Positions 36,548-47,822 of a DNA stretch of 64,000 nt are shown in pieces. The stretch is from assembly GCF_028009165.1 (NCBI RefSeq), contig NC_079244.1, positions 2,542,001-2,606,000 on the forward strand, read 5' to 3'. Each line of letters begins with the position of its first letter. Positions within the stretch are counted from its first letter, which is position 1. The position numbers and the translations under genes were made by a program. The DNA is from Akanthomyces muscarius. Lineage: Eukaryota; Ascomycota; Sordariomycetes; Hypocreales; Cordycipitaceae. The notes beneath the pieces are model-generated. The model saw only the letters and a program-made list of their open reading frames with translations, had not been told where the DNA came from and did no database searches.

Positions 36548-37285
36548 TTAGATGAGGTAAGCAAAGACGCCGACGGCGGCGGCAGCAGCAGCGATACCCT
36601 GACCAGCGGCCATGGTGGGAGCGGCCATGCCGTGACTGCTGCTGGTCGACGAGGCGGAACCGCTGCCACCAGTCTGGCCAGTAGCCTCGGGAGAGGCAGT
36701 GGTGGAGGATCCAGAGCCAGAGGCGCTGCTGCTGGAACCGCCCGTGGTGGCCTTAGTAGGGTCCTGGGTACCGCAATGCGACATAATGTTGGTCTTGCAG
36801 GCCTCCTGGTTTTTGGCGTTGCCGACGTTCTGGGTGTTGCAGAGGTCAAAGAGCTTCAGGCAGATGAAGGTGGGCATCGTCTGAGAATAGTACTCGAGGC
36901 CGGGCGCGCTGCTGTTGGACGAGCAGATACACTTGTAATCGAGAGTGGCCTGGGCAAGCAAGTTAGTACAATTGTTGCGGTTTCGCTGGCAAGGAAGCGC
37001 AAATGCGAAGGGTAAAACCTACAGCAGAGCAGTCATTCGTGGACGCGCCGTCGCAAAGCTGGCTGCAGCTGTTGGTCTCAGCAGCACACCACTGGGCTAA
37101 ACAACAAGCCTCGTCAGTACAAGAGCAGTGGGCGATGGGCGCGTGGGGATTGCAAGCTTACCTCGCTCCTGACCAGTGGCCTGGTTAGGGTCAATCGTCA
37201 TGTTGAGCGAGCTGGTGTAGTTTTGGACCTGGGCGGTAGCAGCACCGGCAGCGGCGAGCGCGAAGATGGCGGCCTTGGCGAACAT
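36548..37285 (-). CDS. Secreted, GPI-anchored cysteine-rich protein (DUF7707-type)
   Basis: Three exons, 37285-37162, 37096-37023 and 36949-36548, give 199 aa; the introns are 65 and 73 nt with CTAAC/TGAC branch motifs. The start MFAKAAIFALAAAGAATA is a signal peptide, cut near residue 18. The mature domain begins VQNYTSSLNMTIDPNQ and contains ten cysteines (AQWCAAETNSCSQLC, NDC, YKCIC, then FIC, DLC, EAC, SHC), enough for five disulfides, with NSSAPGLEYYSQTMPTF in the middle. This pattern matches the fungal DUF7707 family as I remember it. A Ser/Gly/Thr-rich stalk follows, then a C-terminal hydrophobic segment ending AAAAAVGVFAYLI, typical of GPI attachment. It is probably a cell wall or plasma membrane surface protein of unknown role. 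It is convergent with DPB4 and has its own TATA-type promoter. Confidence 0.87.
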
Positions 37286-37672
37286 TGTGATTGTGTGGAG
37301 GAGTGTGATTGACCTGTTGCGAGAGGAACTGAGGTTAGCAACGGGCGAAAATCGGAGGCCGAGACGATGCGACGTGCAGACGGCGAGAGTCTGGGGCGGA
37401 GCTTCCGGATGGGTGGATGGGGGAGACAATTAATTACCTTGAGAGAGGAAGAGTATGGATATAAGGTTAAAGAGTTATTGAGACGACTGACGAGCAGACG
37501 GGCAGAAGCAGAAGCAGAAGCGGTTTTGAGGGGGAGAAGAAAGAGAAGAAGTCCGAAGTGGAGGCAGAGGATGACGAGAGGGCTTTTCTCAGTTTAAAAA
37601 AAAAAACAGACGGTTGGGCTGGGCGGCGGAAGGAAAGCTCGTGGACGGCAAGAGCTGGCCGAACGGGCAGGG

Positions 37673-37678
37673 TATATA
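37673..37678 (-). promoter_or_regulatory. Putative TATA box of the GPI-anchored protein gene
   Basis: TATATA lies about 390 bases before the start codon on the minus strand. Between it and the ATG the minus strand is CT-rich, as in strongly expressed fungal genes. The placement suggests a leader of roughly 350 nt. Confidence 0.45.
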
Positions 37679-39302
37679 ACTGGGGAAGCCGAAGAGGAGC
37701 AGAGAAATGGGCGCTAGTCGCTGGGGCTACTGATACGAGCAGGGGCTTGCCAGTTGCCAGTTGCTAGCCAGTCTTTCTCAACAGCACTCTATTTTAGTGC
37801 CTGAATGGCAAAAGCCGCTGGCTGGCTAAAAATTACTATAGCGTACCTGGCACGCTGGATAGGTAGCTTCGTTGCTAGCGTCGGCCCAAGTTCCATGTGG
37901 CTGGCGCAATGAATTAAAAAGAAGCGGTCGGGCTGGCAGCACGTTGTTTGGGCGATTGGCAGGCCGGTGTGGCAGTGGCAGCGCAGGCAGCATTAACCAG
38001 GCCCAAGAGTATCACACTGTTTCGCCGGGGTCCAGCGTTCGAGTCTTGGTCCGACTTGTCATGTTCGAGCAATTGCAACTTCCGCCGCAAGTGGTTGGGG
38101 GCTGCCAAGACGACGCTAGTCGAGCATGTCTGCAGGCCATTTGGCCTTTTGTGCACGGCGATGGGCCACTCCGTCGCCACTAGGTGATATTACCTCTGCC
38201 TAAGGATACCCATATCGAATATTGGATTACTATCACTACCAGTACTGGTACTTATCAGCCTGCCCCGTGCCTGCCAGTACCTAGGACTCGGCCAGTGCCA
38301 GACCACCCGGCAGGCATGGCGCATCAATTGATATTACAAGTGTTGTAATAACATTAAGACGCCCCATGCCTCCAGTTTCGCGCAGCCTTGTCAGTGGATA
38401 TTACTTACCGAGTCTCAACGTGCCAACTTGTTTACAAAGGGCCAGCACCGTCGTCCTTTGACAGTGACAGACCAAAAAAAATCTCGCGTCCTAGGTTGCC
38501 AGAGGCGCTGAAACTTTCCACTAGCCACAGCACCACAGCTGGTCGGCCCACTGGAGATGGTGCCCTCTCATGCCGTTTTAGCGCCACTCAACAGCCGTGC
38601 CAGCCGTACAGGCATAGGTATCCCGTTGTTGCCACTCGACAGGCGACAGACAGCACATGTGCCGCCTGTAGCTTGCCAAGACTACAGGGCTCTCGTATTC
38701 TGAGTCTTGTCGTTGCCCCGGAACTTTCACTCCTCGCCACTGGCCGGGGCCGCCAAGCCTCATGAGCTCCCGCTCCAGCGCCCACTGCAACCTCTCAACC
38801 TCTTTACTGCTGGGGTGCGCCTCGGCGTTCGTCATCGCCCAAACTCTCATCTCTGCCATCACAGCTTGTCCTGTTTCCCATCTATTGCCATCCAAATTCT
38901 GATATCGCATCCCGGTCGCTCGCTTCCCAAGCAACCAGCACCCTGTTATTTTTTATTTTCTTTCGCCATGACATTGCTGCACATGACAGCATCGTCCGTC
39001 TCCCTTGTCGCATAGCAGTGTCACGCCCCGGCGCTGCAACACTTGTCTGACTGGAATGCGTCGCACAGGTTACACAATGCATCCGGCACACAATGTCCAC
39101 CGTCAAGTCTCATCCATCGCAATTGTCCCCACAGCACCCATGGACGATGCGATTCGGACGCAAAGTATGCACCGCGCACGGCTGCTTACCCCAAAGCGCC
39201 ATCACCCGTTCGACTGTGTGTGATTAGACTGTGGCGCTACCGTCCCAGCCCCGAACTGTTTCTCCAGCCACCCAAACGCGCCCAAGCCACCGAACCACCC
39301 AA

Positions 39303-39324
39303 ACGGTCACCCAACGGTCACCCA
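39303..39324 (+). repeat. Tandem repeat, 11-bp unit, 2 copies
   Basis: The unit ACGGTCACCCA occurs twice in perfect tandem within a stretch where CACCCAA recurs several times. It is non-coding and short. Confidence 0.85.
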
Positions 39325-40051
39325 AGTGCCACCACCGGAGGCCAACTGTCGCAAGTTGAGTAAATAAAATAAACATGACGCAGCTAGAAATAGAGGTCAT
39401 TACTCCGTAGAGCGCCGCCCGCCACTAGCCACCAGCTTCTGCCACCTGCCTAACTTGGCAGTCCACGTTGGCCCTGGTATCATCGTCCCGCCACCTCTGT
39501 GGTTCTACCATCCACATGGCCCAGAGTGCAGCCAGAGGAGGCTTCATGATGCTTCACGACGCAGCGGACAGTGACAGCAAATGTGAGGAGCATTTGCAAT
39601 ACACATGCGCGAGTGCGAGACAGCACGCAAGGCTCAATATTTGCCAGTGGCACATACTCTGCTGCTAATATGTATTTTGTGTTTCTATGCTGTACCTATG
39701 CGCCGTCACGTGAGGTGTACAGATATGCCTGCTATTCCCGAATCGCAGGCTGTTTTGCACATCAGCTACTCCGTACAAACCGAACAGTGACATATCGTCT
39801 GAGATCAACTTGGCCAATTCATCAACTCAGCTGGGCTCTTCATTCATTGCTGCGCGTCTATCTATTCTCGTGCACGGTTGCACCCTGCGAGCTCCCCGCC
39901 TTGTTAAAGCTAGCGCCAACCGCCTTTGCTAAACCCCGATCGCTGAGTGCTGAGCTTCAGAAACAATCAACTACACGCCATCCTCTGCCCACGTCATTTG
40001 TCCAGCCGCTGCCAGCAGAGGCTTCAGGGGAAGCGACACCGAGTACACTCG

Positions 40052-41718
40052 ATGATGGATCGGCTCCCTCGGGAGCTAGTCGAAGAGATTGTACTAGCCT
40101 TTTCGCACATTGCTACCAAAAATGACGTCCTGGACAAGCGCCTAGTCTGCCACGACTTCAACCGCATCTTACGGCCGCTTGGCTGCCGCACGCTTGCCTT
40201 GGATACGACGCGGCTCAACAAGCAATCCAAGCATGCTAGGCCCCGCCCAGAAGCCCTGCAGACCATAGGCTATCGCTGCAAAGCTCTGCATGTCGACATG
40301 AGCGTTCTGCGAGATGACTGTAGGATGGAGTCCGCTTTCTCTTGTTTTTTTCCACTGCGTATTGACACTGTCTCACAGACGAAGTTGACGCATTGATGAA
40401 TATGCTTCTGGACGTCCCTAGCTTGAGTTATTTCTTGGTATCCTTACGGTATCACTACTCATTCAGCGACAGGTCATTTACGGAGCCTGACTTCTACCGT
40501 GCCATGACAGATATTCTCTTCTACTGCCGCGATATCGATCGCGTCCGCATTTGCCTCCCGTTCCCAATCACTGGTGTACGCTGCGGCGCCGCGACTCGTG
40601 TTCTTGCCAATGCGCTCAAGGCATTAGGGCAGCGGCCCGAGGAGGACTCGGCAACGCTCAAGACGCTCGTCCTTGAAGGCGTCGCCGATGACACCTTGTG
40701 CGAGCTGTGGATGAACCCCTCGGATGTTATGAACATGCAAAACCTGCTTTCATTAGTCGAGACGCTCGTGCTTCAAATTAGGCGCCTCGGCCCCGAGTCC
40801 TTCCCCGCCAGCATGTTTGGCGCCGCCATGTGGAACATGATCTACAACGCGGTCAATGTGCAATCACTCACTTTAGCATCGGCGACCTTTCTCGCTCCTT
40901 GTGACGAAAAAATAGATATCACGAGGTCTGGTGGAGAGAGCCAGGCACAATGGCAAGAAAGAAGATTTCCTGGTCCCGGCGCGCAACTGGCCCCGCCCAA
41001 GCCTACATATCTTGAACTCAGAGACGTTGCGCTCCTTCCAGACGATCTGCTTCGCATAGCTACCGCTTTTGGGCCATCTCTGGAAGAACTTCACATGAAT
41101 GAAGTTTCTATCATGACGCATCAATCCGTAGGACATAATACGCGCTCAGACATGCATCTCTGGGTCGGTCTCCCAAATGAGGACCCTGGCCAGCGCCTGT
41201 GGATGGCGATGCGATTCCGCGCGCTCATGCCGAAACTGCGCATTTGCCGCTGCTCCAAACTCGATTACAGGCTTTACCTCCACGCCGAAAAGCCTATTTG
41301 CGAAACATTCGACAGGGCCGATCCCGCTGCGATTGGCCGGCCCCTCTCGCAGCGCTTCGTCGAGGTAGTGATGGGCCATCGCCAGCCGCGGCTCCCGTCT
41401 GGCGAGCCCATCTTCTACCATTCACACGACCCAGAGTTCAGCAGCCTCACGTATGTTCTCTCCGAACGGCGAGCGCGCATTCCCATCTCCGAGCACGACT
41501 ACGTCGCGCACAGGCTCGCGGGCATCGACGCCGGCCGACGGTACGACTACGAGTACAGCCTGGACGGCCAATTTCGCAACTGTATCGACAACTCGTTTCA
41601 AGAGCTCAGTTACCTTTTCGACCAGGTCCACTCGGGAATGCGTGCACTCAAGCTTTTGCCAGGGCCGGAGCCGGAGGAGCCAGAGCCGGAGTTGCCAGAG
41701 CCTGAGGCGATAGGATGA
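40052..41718 (+). CDS. F-box domain protein
   Basis: Two exons, 40052-40319 and 40379-41718, give 535 aa; the 59-nt intron joins SVLRDD to YEVDALMNMLLDVP. The N-terminus carries an F-box at about residues 3 to 45 (DRLPRELVEEIVLAFSHI, KRLVCHDFNRILRPLGCRTLAL), the segment that binds Skp1 in SCF ubiquitin ligases. The remaining 480 residues are Leu-rich with recurring LxxLxLxx-type strands (TLKTLVLEGVADD, VETLVLQIRRLGP, VQSLTLASATFL, YLELRDVALLPDDL), suggesting an irregular leucine-rich repeat as the substrate-binding part. The C-terminus ends in a short Pro-Glu-rich tail. The substrate is unknown. It precedes the HET-like gene on the same strand by about 610 bases. Confidence 0.82.
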
Positions 41719-42326
41719 CTGCTAGGATATAGGGTTCGGTGCCCAAACACGAAACGATTATACGTAATGAATAAATTCTTCAAAAGCTGCAAAGCGGAAG
41801 TACCAATGCACTGCGATACGTCAAGAATATACAGCGTTGTTGTTGTCTGTCTGAAAGCAAAGTGCATCACGTCGCCGTCCCGAGTTTCTATTTTAGGCAA
41901 CGGGAAGGCCCGTCTGTCCTGTCGAGCTAGTACGGGTACAGCCTCACAGCAATCGATGGTCATGTAGTCGCTCACTTCGATAGCCTTGCGATTGGTCGTG
42001 GCGGATACGCGACTTATTTATGTTCGGTATGTACATATAGCTGATGTCCCCGAAACCAAATCGAGAAGATATCGCAATAACATACCATTGCAAGACAGCA
42101 TCCGATTTATTTCCTGGTAGTTTAGTAGCTCAGACCGAACCCGCCTTATGGAGTCGCGATCTCTAGCGCTGACCTGCAGTGCATCACACAGCCTCACCCC
42201 TGTGGCGCCGAGGCCGACAAGGCAGCTCAAACGCCAGCTCACTGAATACCTTTTCATACATTTAACCCCCATCATAGACAATACTGACCCAAATCGTCAT
42301 CCCGGAATGAGAGACAAACAATAGAA
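41719..42326. other. Intergenic region between F-box and HET-like genes
   Basis: About 600 bases in tandem orientation, with AT-rich patches near 41760 and 42010. It should hold the 3' end of the F-box gene and the promoter of the HET-like gene. I see no other feature. Confidence 0.55.
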
Positions 42327-45300
42327 ATGTCGTCTCCGGGAGATTACGAACCGGTCTCCTGGACAGACTCCGACGACGCAGAAGCGGCACTTCCGCGCGT
42401 CCCGTTCAGATGGATGCTGTACCACGTACGGTCTTCGGATGGCCAACTCACGCCCTTGATCTTGCAGAGCTTCCAGGATGCGCAGTCTCTGCCGCCGACA
42501 CAGCTATGGCAGCGCATGGCCACCAGGCCGCCCTCGCCGACGACGACGCTGGGCAAGATGAGCTACTGGGTCGGCGCGCCCATATTGCAGGCAGGGTCGG
42601 CGCGGCTGAATCTTGCCGATGGGCGGGCTCTTGGACAGGCCGCGCTGCGGCTCGTGGTGTCTTGGCCTCTCTCCTTCTTTCTGGTATATCATTTCACCAT
42701 CCATATTGCTTCCATCTATTTGTTGACAGCGCTGTTAGTTTTACGGCTTTGAGTTCATGAGCCCGCCCTTTCAAGCTGCGGTACAGACGCCTGGCGTCCA
42801 ACTTGCACTGCCGGATACTCGGTATCAGCCGGTCCGACAGCTGGGAGCCCTCGAAACCAGAGGGCAAGGCCCAAGGTCAGCGGAGCCGAATTCTGCTCTC
42901 CCGCAAAGACGTGCCTATACAGACGACATTGACTTGGACACGGACATTACAGCAGCACCTCAGAGTGGCGGTGATGAGGCTCATACGATATTGGTTGAGA
43001 CAAGCGACCAAGGGGCGGCTTCCCGACCCCGACACCTGTGTTATATACGGGATCCTTCCCTGGACGAATACGAAACAATCAACGTGTCGCAGTTCCTAGA
43101 CAAGGAGGGGGATGATGTCGATATGGAATTTGTGTTTGTGTCCTATACCCGCGAGCAGTTTCGTGTAGCCACGGATGAGGAAATCGACAAGTACACGGGC
43201 TATCCCGACGAGGCCACTCGCGAGGCAAACCGGCAGCTCGCTCGAAGTGACCGCGCGATCCTCGTCCAGTGGGGGCTCGACGCCGCGAAACGGGCTGGGA
43301 AGCGCGCATTCTGGATCGATTTCGAGTGCGTCCGGGACAGGGACGGCGTGGCCCGCACCTCGAGCAAGAGCGACGACGTGTACCGCATCTGCGACGTCGT
43401 GCGCGCCGCCCACTCCATGATCATCGCCACCGGACCGCCCGCGTCCGAGAAAGTCGCCGCCATCCTCGCCGGCCAGGAGTGCCCTGCGCCAGCCTCCCGG
43501 CAGCAGGCCAACACGACGAAGTGGCTCCGGCACTGGGGCTCGCGCCTGTGGACGCTGCCGGAGCTGCTGCTCTGCCCAAGCGAGCACCGGGTCGAGCTCT
43601 ACGTCCTCGGCAGCGGCGCGCCCGTCGCCGCGCTGGCCAAGCGCAACTTTGCCGAGCGCGCTTGGGACGACGCCGAGCTCGTCAAGGAGCTCGTCAACCA
43701 CTACGAGGGTTCCGCCATCCTCTCCGAGATCCGGCTTGTCGAAACGGCGCTGGAGTGCTTTGCGCGCCGCGGCACGCACCAATTCAGCCCCGGCGACATT
43801 GCCTACGCACTCATGGGCCTCTTGCCCATGAGCCAGCGGCCCGCCGTGCACCCGGGCGACTCCGGCTTCCAGGCGTTTGCGCGTCTGTCGCTGGCCAACG
43901 ACGGCGGCGCCTTCCTGAGCCGCATGCTGTGTCTCCTGCCGCCGAACCAGGACGACAACGACAGCCGCGCCGTGTGGTACGACAATGTCAAGGACGTCTG
44001 GGGCGCGCGCATCCGCGACGTGCACCCCAGCAGCCGCGTGGTCAGGATCGCGGCGGACGCGCGCGACACGCTGGTCCTGGACGGCGCGCCGAGCGCCGCC
44101 GTGCACTGGGACGCCTTTGACACCGACGCCGCGCGCCAGGGCGAGATGCCGCCCAGCAAGGTCCTAGTCGCACTACTCGTTTGGTCCGCCGGCTTGAGCC
44201 TCGGAGCCATTGGCGTGCTGTGCATGGCTGCCAAGGTGGTGGAGGAGGGAGGGACCACCTTTAGCGGCAGCTCCCTCTATGGGTTGCTGATGTGCACTGT
44301 CATCTTTGGGCTGCCCGCGCTTCTGGCGCCGCTACTGTATCTCTGGCACCAGCGAGGCAACCGACGACGAGGCATGCAGGCCCAGCTGGTTGGTCTCGAG
44401 GGCCATGTTGACGCGGGCACCGTGGAGCGCCATCTCTGGGGTCACGATAACGGTTTGCTGACGCTCGTCACGGCCGACGACGACTCGGGATTTCAGGACA
44501 ACGGCAGCAGCAGCACCGAGGTGGCACCACAACAGCAGCGCCGGCGGCGAGAGAAGTTTAACTTTACGCTGGTCGACACGCACATGATGACGGTCCGGCA
44601 CATTGCAGCCCGCAAGCCACCAGTGGCCGTGTTCGCCATGGGCAGCGCCGGCGGCGGCGGGCAGCGCGCCATGCTGTGCTCGTACGACTGGCACGACGAC
44701 ACGTTTGAGCGCACGACGGTCATCCGCGTCGACGATACCATGGTGGACCAGATGCGTCGCATCAATCAGTTTCGCGTACGGCTGCGCTCGCACACGCACG
44801 GGGACGAGGACAGCGTCGCGCCAGCGGAAGCCGTGGTGGCCCGGGACACGATCCGCCCATGGCAGCAGGAGCTCCTGTTTGCTTTTTTAGTTGTTGTAAG
44901 TTTCTTCTTGCGAGTAGCCAAACATTTTCGACTTGGGAGACGAGAGAGGGCTAACTGGCACGTCTGTGCGTTGTAGATGGCAATGAATATGCTTCTGCCG
45001 CTGTACTGGGATCCGCGGGATCGGTATACACCAGAGGACAGCGTCGCGACGCATACTAAACTGGCATACTGCGTAGCTTTCTTACTGGCGCAAGGGCCAG
45101 CATTCCTCATCGTCACACGCATGTCTCTAGAACGAGTGGTGCCGCAACTGGTTCTCATCAAAGGTTGGTCTTCCTTCGCGGGGTTTCCCCCCTCGCAGCT
45201 GAACCAGGAGCATCATTGTTGCTAACGCCGAAACACCACAAATAGCATTCTTACCCGGCTTCCTCATCCTCCTCGCTGGCCTCCCCGCCGGCCCCCTCCT

Positions 45301-46342
45301 GCGCTCCATTGTCGCCGGCGGCATCGAGGGCATCGCCTGCCCCGTCCTCGCCTCGCTCGTGTGGCTCTGGTTCGGCGCTACCTCGTCGTCGCCCTCCAAG
45401 TTCGTCGCGCGCGCGCTCGCCTTTTCCACGCTGTCGTTGGTCGGCCCGCCGCTCGCCCGCCGCTCTCTCTTTGGCGTGCTCCGCAACGAGCGGGTGTACC
45501 ACTTCATGCAGTACTTTTTCGACATGGCTGGCATCGTGCTGCGCGTCATCCTGGTGACGGTCGGAAGGCGCTGGGTCGGACGCCCGGACGAGGTCGCGTG
45601 GCTCCCGGCGAGTCGCAAGGCCAAGATGGCGGCAGCAGCACCGGCGGAGACGACGATGCGCTCGAGGAAGCGCGCTGCGGTGCTGCTGCCGCTTGCGGCT
45701 TTCGTAGTGTCGACGCTCGCGCACCTCGCGACGGATGCGCCAAGGGTCGCTGGCTCGATGGCATCGCTGCTCTGGCTACTGTACGTCTACGTGGCCATCA
45801 TCATCGTGTTTACGATTTGCGTGGCGCGATTCCCAAAAAGTCCCAGTACGAAACTCTCCTTCTTCTTCTGAGCCCCCCCTTCCCGCAAAGATAAAAATAA
45901 GATACTAACTCAGATTGACACAGCACTGCTGCTCACAGTAGTCATCGTCTCGTCCTCTGCCGGCTCGATATGGCAAAACAGTCTGGGAGACGTCAGAAGC
46001 ACATGGCCTGGCATCCTGGTCAACACGCGCATCCTCATACTACCATGTACGTACATCCAAACTCCTCGCAACTCTAAAGTGTGGCGCGGAAGAGAAAGCT
46101 AACGACGCCCTTGCGCAGTAATCTGGGCGCTGGCCAGCTCCCTGCTCGATTCGTGGCCAATGAAGCTGCAGGTTCTCTGCCTGTCGCTGGCGGGCATGGC
46201 GCTCGACGGCATGCTCAAGACAACGATCGTGTCCATTGTGGCGTGGCAGGTGCAGGTATCGGCAGGCGCGGTGGCCATTGTGCTGCTAGTCGGACTCTGG
46301 GTCCACGAGGAGACGAGTCGCCACAGGCGTATTTCACTATAA
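42327..46342 (+). CDS. HET-like domain protein with a large polytopic membrane region
   Basis: Six exons, 42327-42683, 42739-44895, 44977-45163, 45246-45845, 45924-46046 and 46119-46342, give 1215 aa. Every junction keeps the frame and most restore a hydrophobic helix. Layout: an N-terminal region with a possible membrane helix at about residues 107 to 125; an acidic linker; a cytosolic domain at about 250 to 420 beginning VFVSY (251-255), with KRAFWIDFECVRDRDG (Asp313), VYRICDVVRAAHSMIIATGP and WLRHWGSRLWTLPELLLCP, which resembles the HET (heterokaryon incompatibility) fold where FWID is followed by a CIDQ-like motif, here altered to FECVRD; then two helices from about residue 594, a soluble insert at about 665 to 820, and roughly nine more helices to the end. 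HET domains act in fungal non-self recognition and cell death. A role in signalling at a membrane is inference; no transporter motif is visible. Confidence 0.8.
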
Positions 46343-46589
46343 TAGATCATAATACACTGAACGAAAAAAACGTAAATATTTTTTGATACATTCTGGGGCT
46401 TGTAGTAAGTAGCCTCGATAGAACGTTGGTGTTCTAAAAGTGCCCGGCCGAAGCCGCCCTAAACAAAAGAAACAACCCAGACATGTCTATAATATATGCA
46501 TGTACCTTTCCCAAAAGTTAACCGTTTCGCTTGTGCTCATATATACGTGACTTTCTCTCCCTCTCTCTCTTCCTTTGTGTATGCCAATT

Positions 46590-47822
46590 TTAGTTCTTGG
46601 AGCCAGACACGGCAGCCTCGAGGGCCTGGAGGACATCGGCCTTGAGATCCTCGGCATCCTCGACACCGCAGCTGATGCGGACGAGGTCGTCATAGACACC
46701 GACGGACTCGCGCTGCTCCTTGGGGATGCCAGCGTGGGTCATGCTGCTGGGGAGCTCGACCAGCGACTCGACACCGCCCAGAGACTCGGCAAGCGTAAAG
46801 ATCTTGGTCAGGGAGCAGAAGCGCTCGGCAGCATCGTGACCGCCCTTGATGCGGAAGGAAAGCATGCCGCCGCCCATGCCGTCGCGGTGCTGCTTCTTGG
46901 CAATCGCGCGGTGCGGGTGGGACTCGAGGCCGGGGTAGTTGACGGCGACGACGTTGGGCGAGGCCTCGAGGGCGGTGGCAACGGTGGTGGCGTTGCGGGT
47001 CGCCTCGCGGGCACGCAGATGCAGCGTCTTAAGGCCGCGGTGGGCGAGCCACGAATCAAAGGCCGAGGGGACGGCACCGATGGCGTTTTGCAGGAAGCTC
47101 AGACGCTTGTACAGGTCGTCAGAGTTGAAGGCGGCGACGCCCATGACGACGTCGCTGTGGCCGTTGATGTACTTGGTGACGGAGTGGACGACAATGTCGG
47201 CACCGAGATCCAGCGGGTTCTGGACGTAGGGGGACAGGAAGGTGTTATCGACAACAACCAGGATGCCGTGGCGGTGGGCAACGTCGACGACATGGCGGAT
47301 ATCGACAAGGCGCAGGGTCGGGTTGCTGGGGCTCTCGATCCAGATGAGACGGGTGTTCTCGTTGATGTGCTCGGCAATGTCTACCTCAATTTCGGGGGTA
47401 AAGGTGACCTTGACGCCGTGGGCCTTGGCGACCTGGGTGAAGTAGCGGTGGGTGCCGCCGTAAACGTCGGAGACTGAGATGACGTGAGAACCAGCAGCGA
47501 GGCTCTGGAGGATGTTGGCGGTAGCCGCGGAGCCAGAGGAGTAGGCAAGAGCGTAGCGGGCGTGCTCGAGAGCGGCGACGGCGGTCTCAAAGTTGGTGCG
47601 GTTGGGGTTGGCAGAGCGCGAGTATTCAAAGACGCCGACGGGCTTGCCGACGGCTGTCTGGGCAAAGGTGGTGGACAGCGAGATGGGCTCGATGACGGCG
47701 CCGGTGGAGGGGTCGTGAGGGGAACCGGCGTGGACGGCCAGGGTGCCGAAGCGGTGCTCAGGCGTCGGGGGCCGGGGCGGCGTCTGGACGGACGGCTGCT
47801 CTGTGGTGGTGGCGGGAGACAT
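46590..47822 (-). CDS. CYS3: Cystathionine gamma-lyase
   Basis: A single exon encodes 410 aa from the ATG at 47822 (MSPATTTEQPS). An in-frame ATG 22 codons upstream (47888) would add a Phe/Tyr/Thr-rich segment that is not typical of the family; the shorter start has a better context. The protein is a complete Cys/Met-metabolism PLP enzyme: RFGTLAVHAG, STTFAQ, GVFEYSRSANPNR, YSSGSAATANILQSL, VYGGTHRYFTQVA, WIESPSNPTL, VVDNTF, then SVTKYINGHSD with Lys217 as the Schiff-base lysine, and LGGVESLVELPSSMTHAGI. These features favour the gamma-lyase (yeast Cys3) branch over the beta-lyase and synthase branches. It cleaves cystathionine to cysteine, 2-oxobutyrate and ammonia in reverse transsulfuration, in the cytosol. 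It is convergent with the HET-like gene (247 bases between stops). Confidence 0.94.
   Translation of the reverse strand: MSPATTTEQPSVQTPPRPPTPEHRFGTLAVHAGSPHDPSTGAVIEPISLSTTFAQTAVGKPVGVFEYSRSANPNRTNFETAVAALEHARYALAYSSGSAATANILQSLAAGSHVISVSDVYGGTHRYFTQVAKAHGVKVTFTPEIEVDIAEHINENTRLIWIESPSNPTLRLVDIRHVVDVAHRHGILVVVDNTFLSPYVQNPLDLGADIVVHSVTKYINGHSDVVMGVAAFNSDDLYKRLSFLQNAIGAVPSAFDSWLAHRGLKTLHLRAREATRNATTVATALEASPNVVAVNYPGLESHPHRAIAKKQHRDGMGGGMLSFRIKGGHDAAERFCSLTKIFTLAESLGGVESLVELPSSMTHAGIPKEQRESVGVYDDLVRISCGVEDAEDLKADVLQALEAAVSGSKN

Larger units (their letters stand above)
37286..40051. other. Intergenic region between GPI protein and F-box genes
   Basis: About 2.8 kb between divergently facing gene starts, so it should hold both promoters. 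The left 400 bases are purine-rich on the plus strand and form the leader and promoter of the GPI protein gene. The rest contains TACTCCGTA at 39401 and 39767, an 11-bp tandem duplication at 39303-39324, and no supported gene. Confidence 0.55.

Noticed and set aside
38028..38055. GTTCGAGTC resembling a tRNA T-loop
   Set aside because: The flanking bases do not pair as a T stem and no A box or acceptor stem is found at the right distance. Other TTCGA and TTCAA sites in the spacers failed the same test.
38237..38250. 14-bp perfect palindrome TACCAGTACTGGTA
   Set aside because: Several perfect palindromes of this length are expected by chance in 64 kb, and nothing nearby gives it meaning.
19313..38283. 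Shared 16-mer TGCCTGCCAGTACCTA at 19313 and 38268
   Set aside because: With all pairs in 64 kb considered, roughly one shared 16-mer is expected by chance, and the flanks do not match.
43096..44106. 336-codon open frame antisense to the HET-like gene
   Set aside because: Same codon-bias effect; no recognisable motif.
46575..47477. 300-codon open frame antisense to cystathionine gamma-lyase
   Set aside because: Composition is Gly/Val/Asp repetitive, as expected from reverse reading of C/G-ending codons; the sense strand is a full enzyme.
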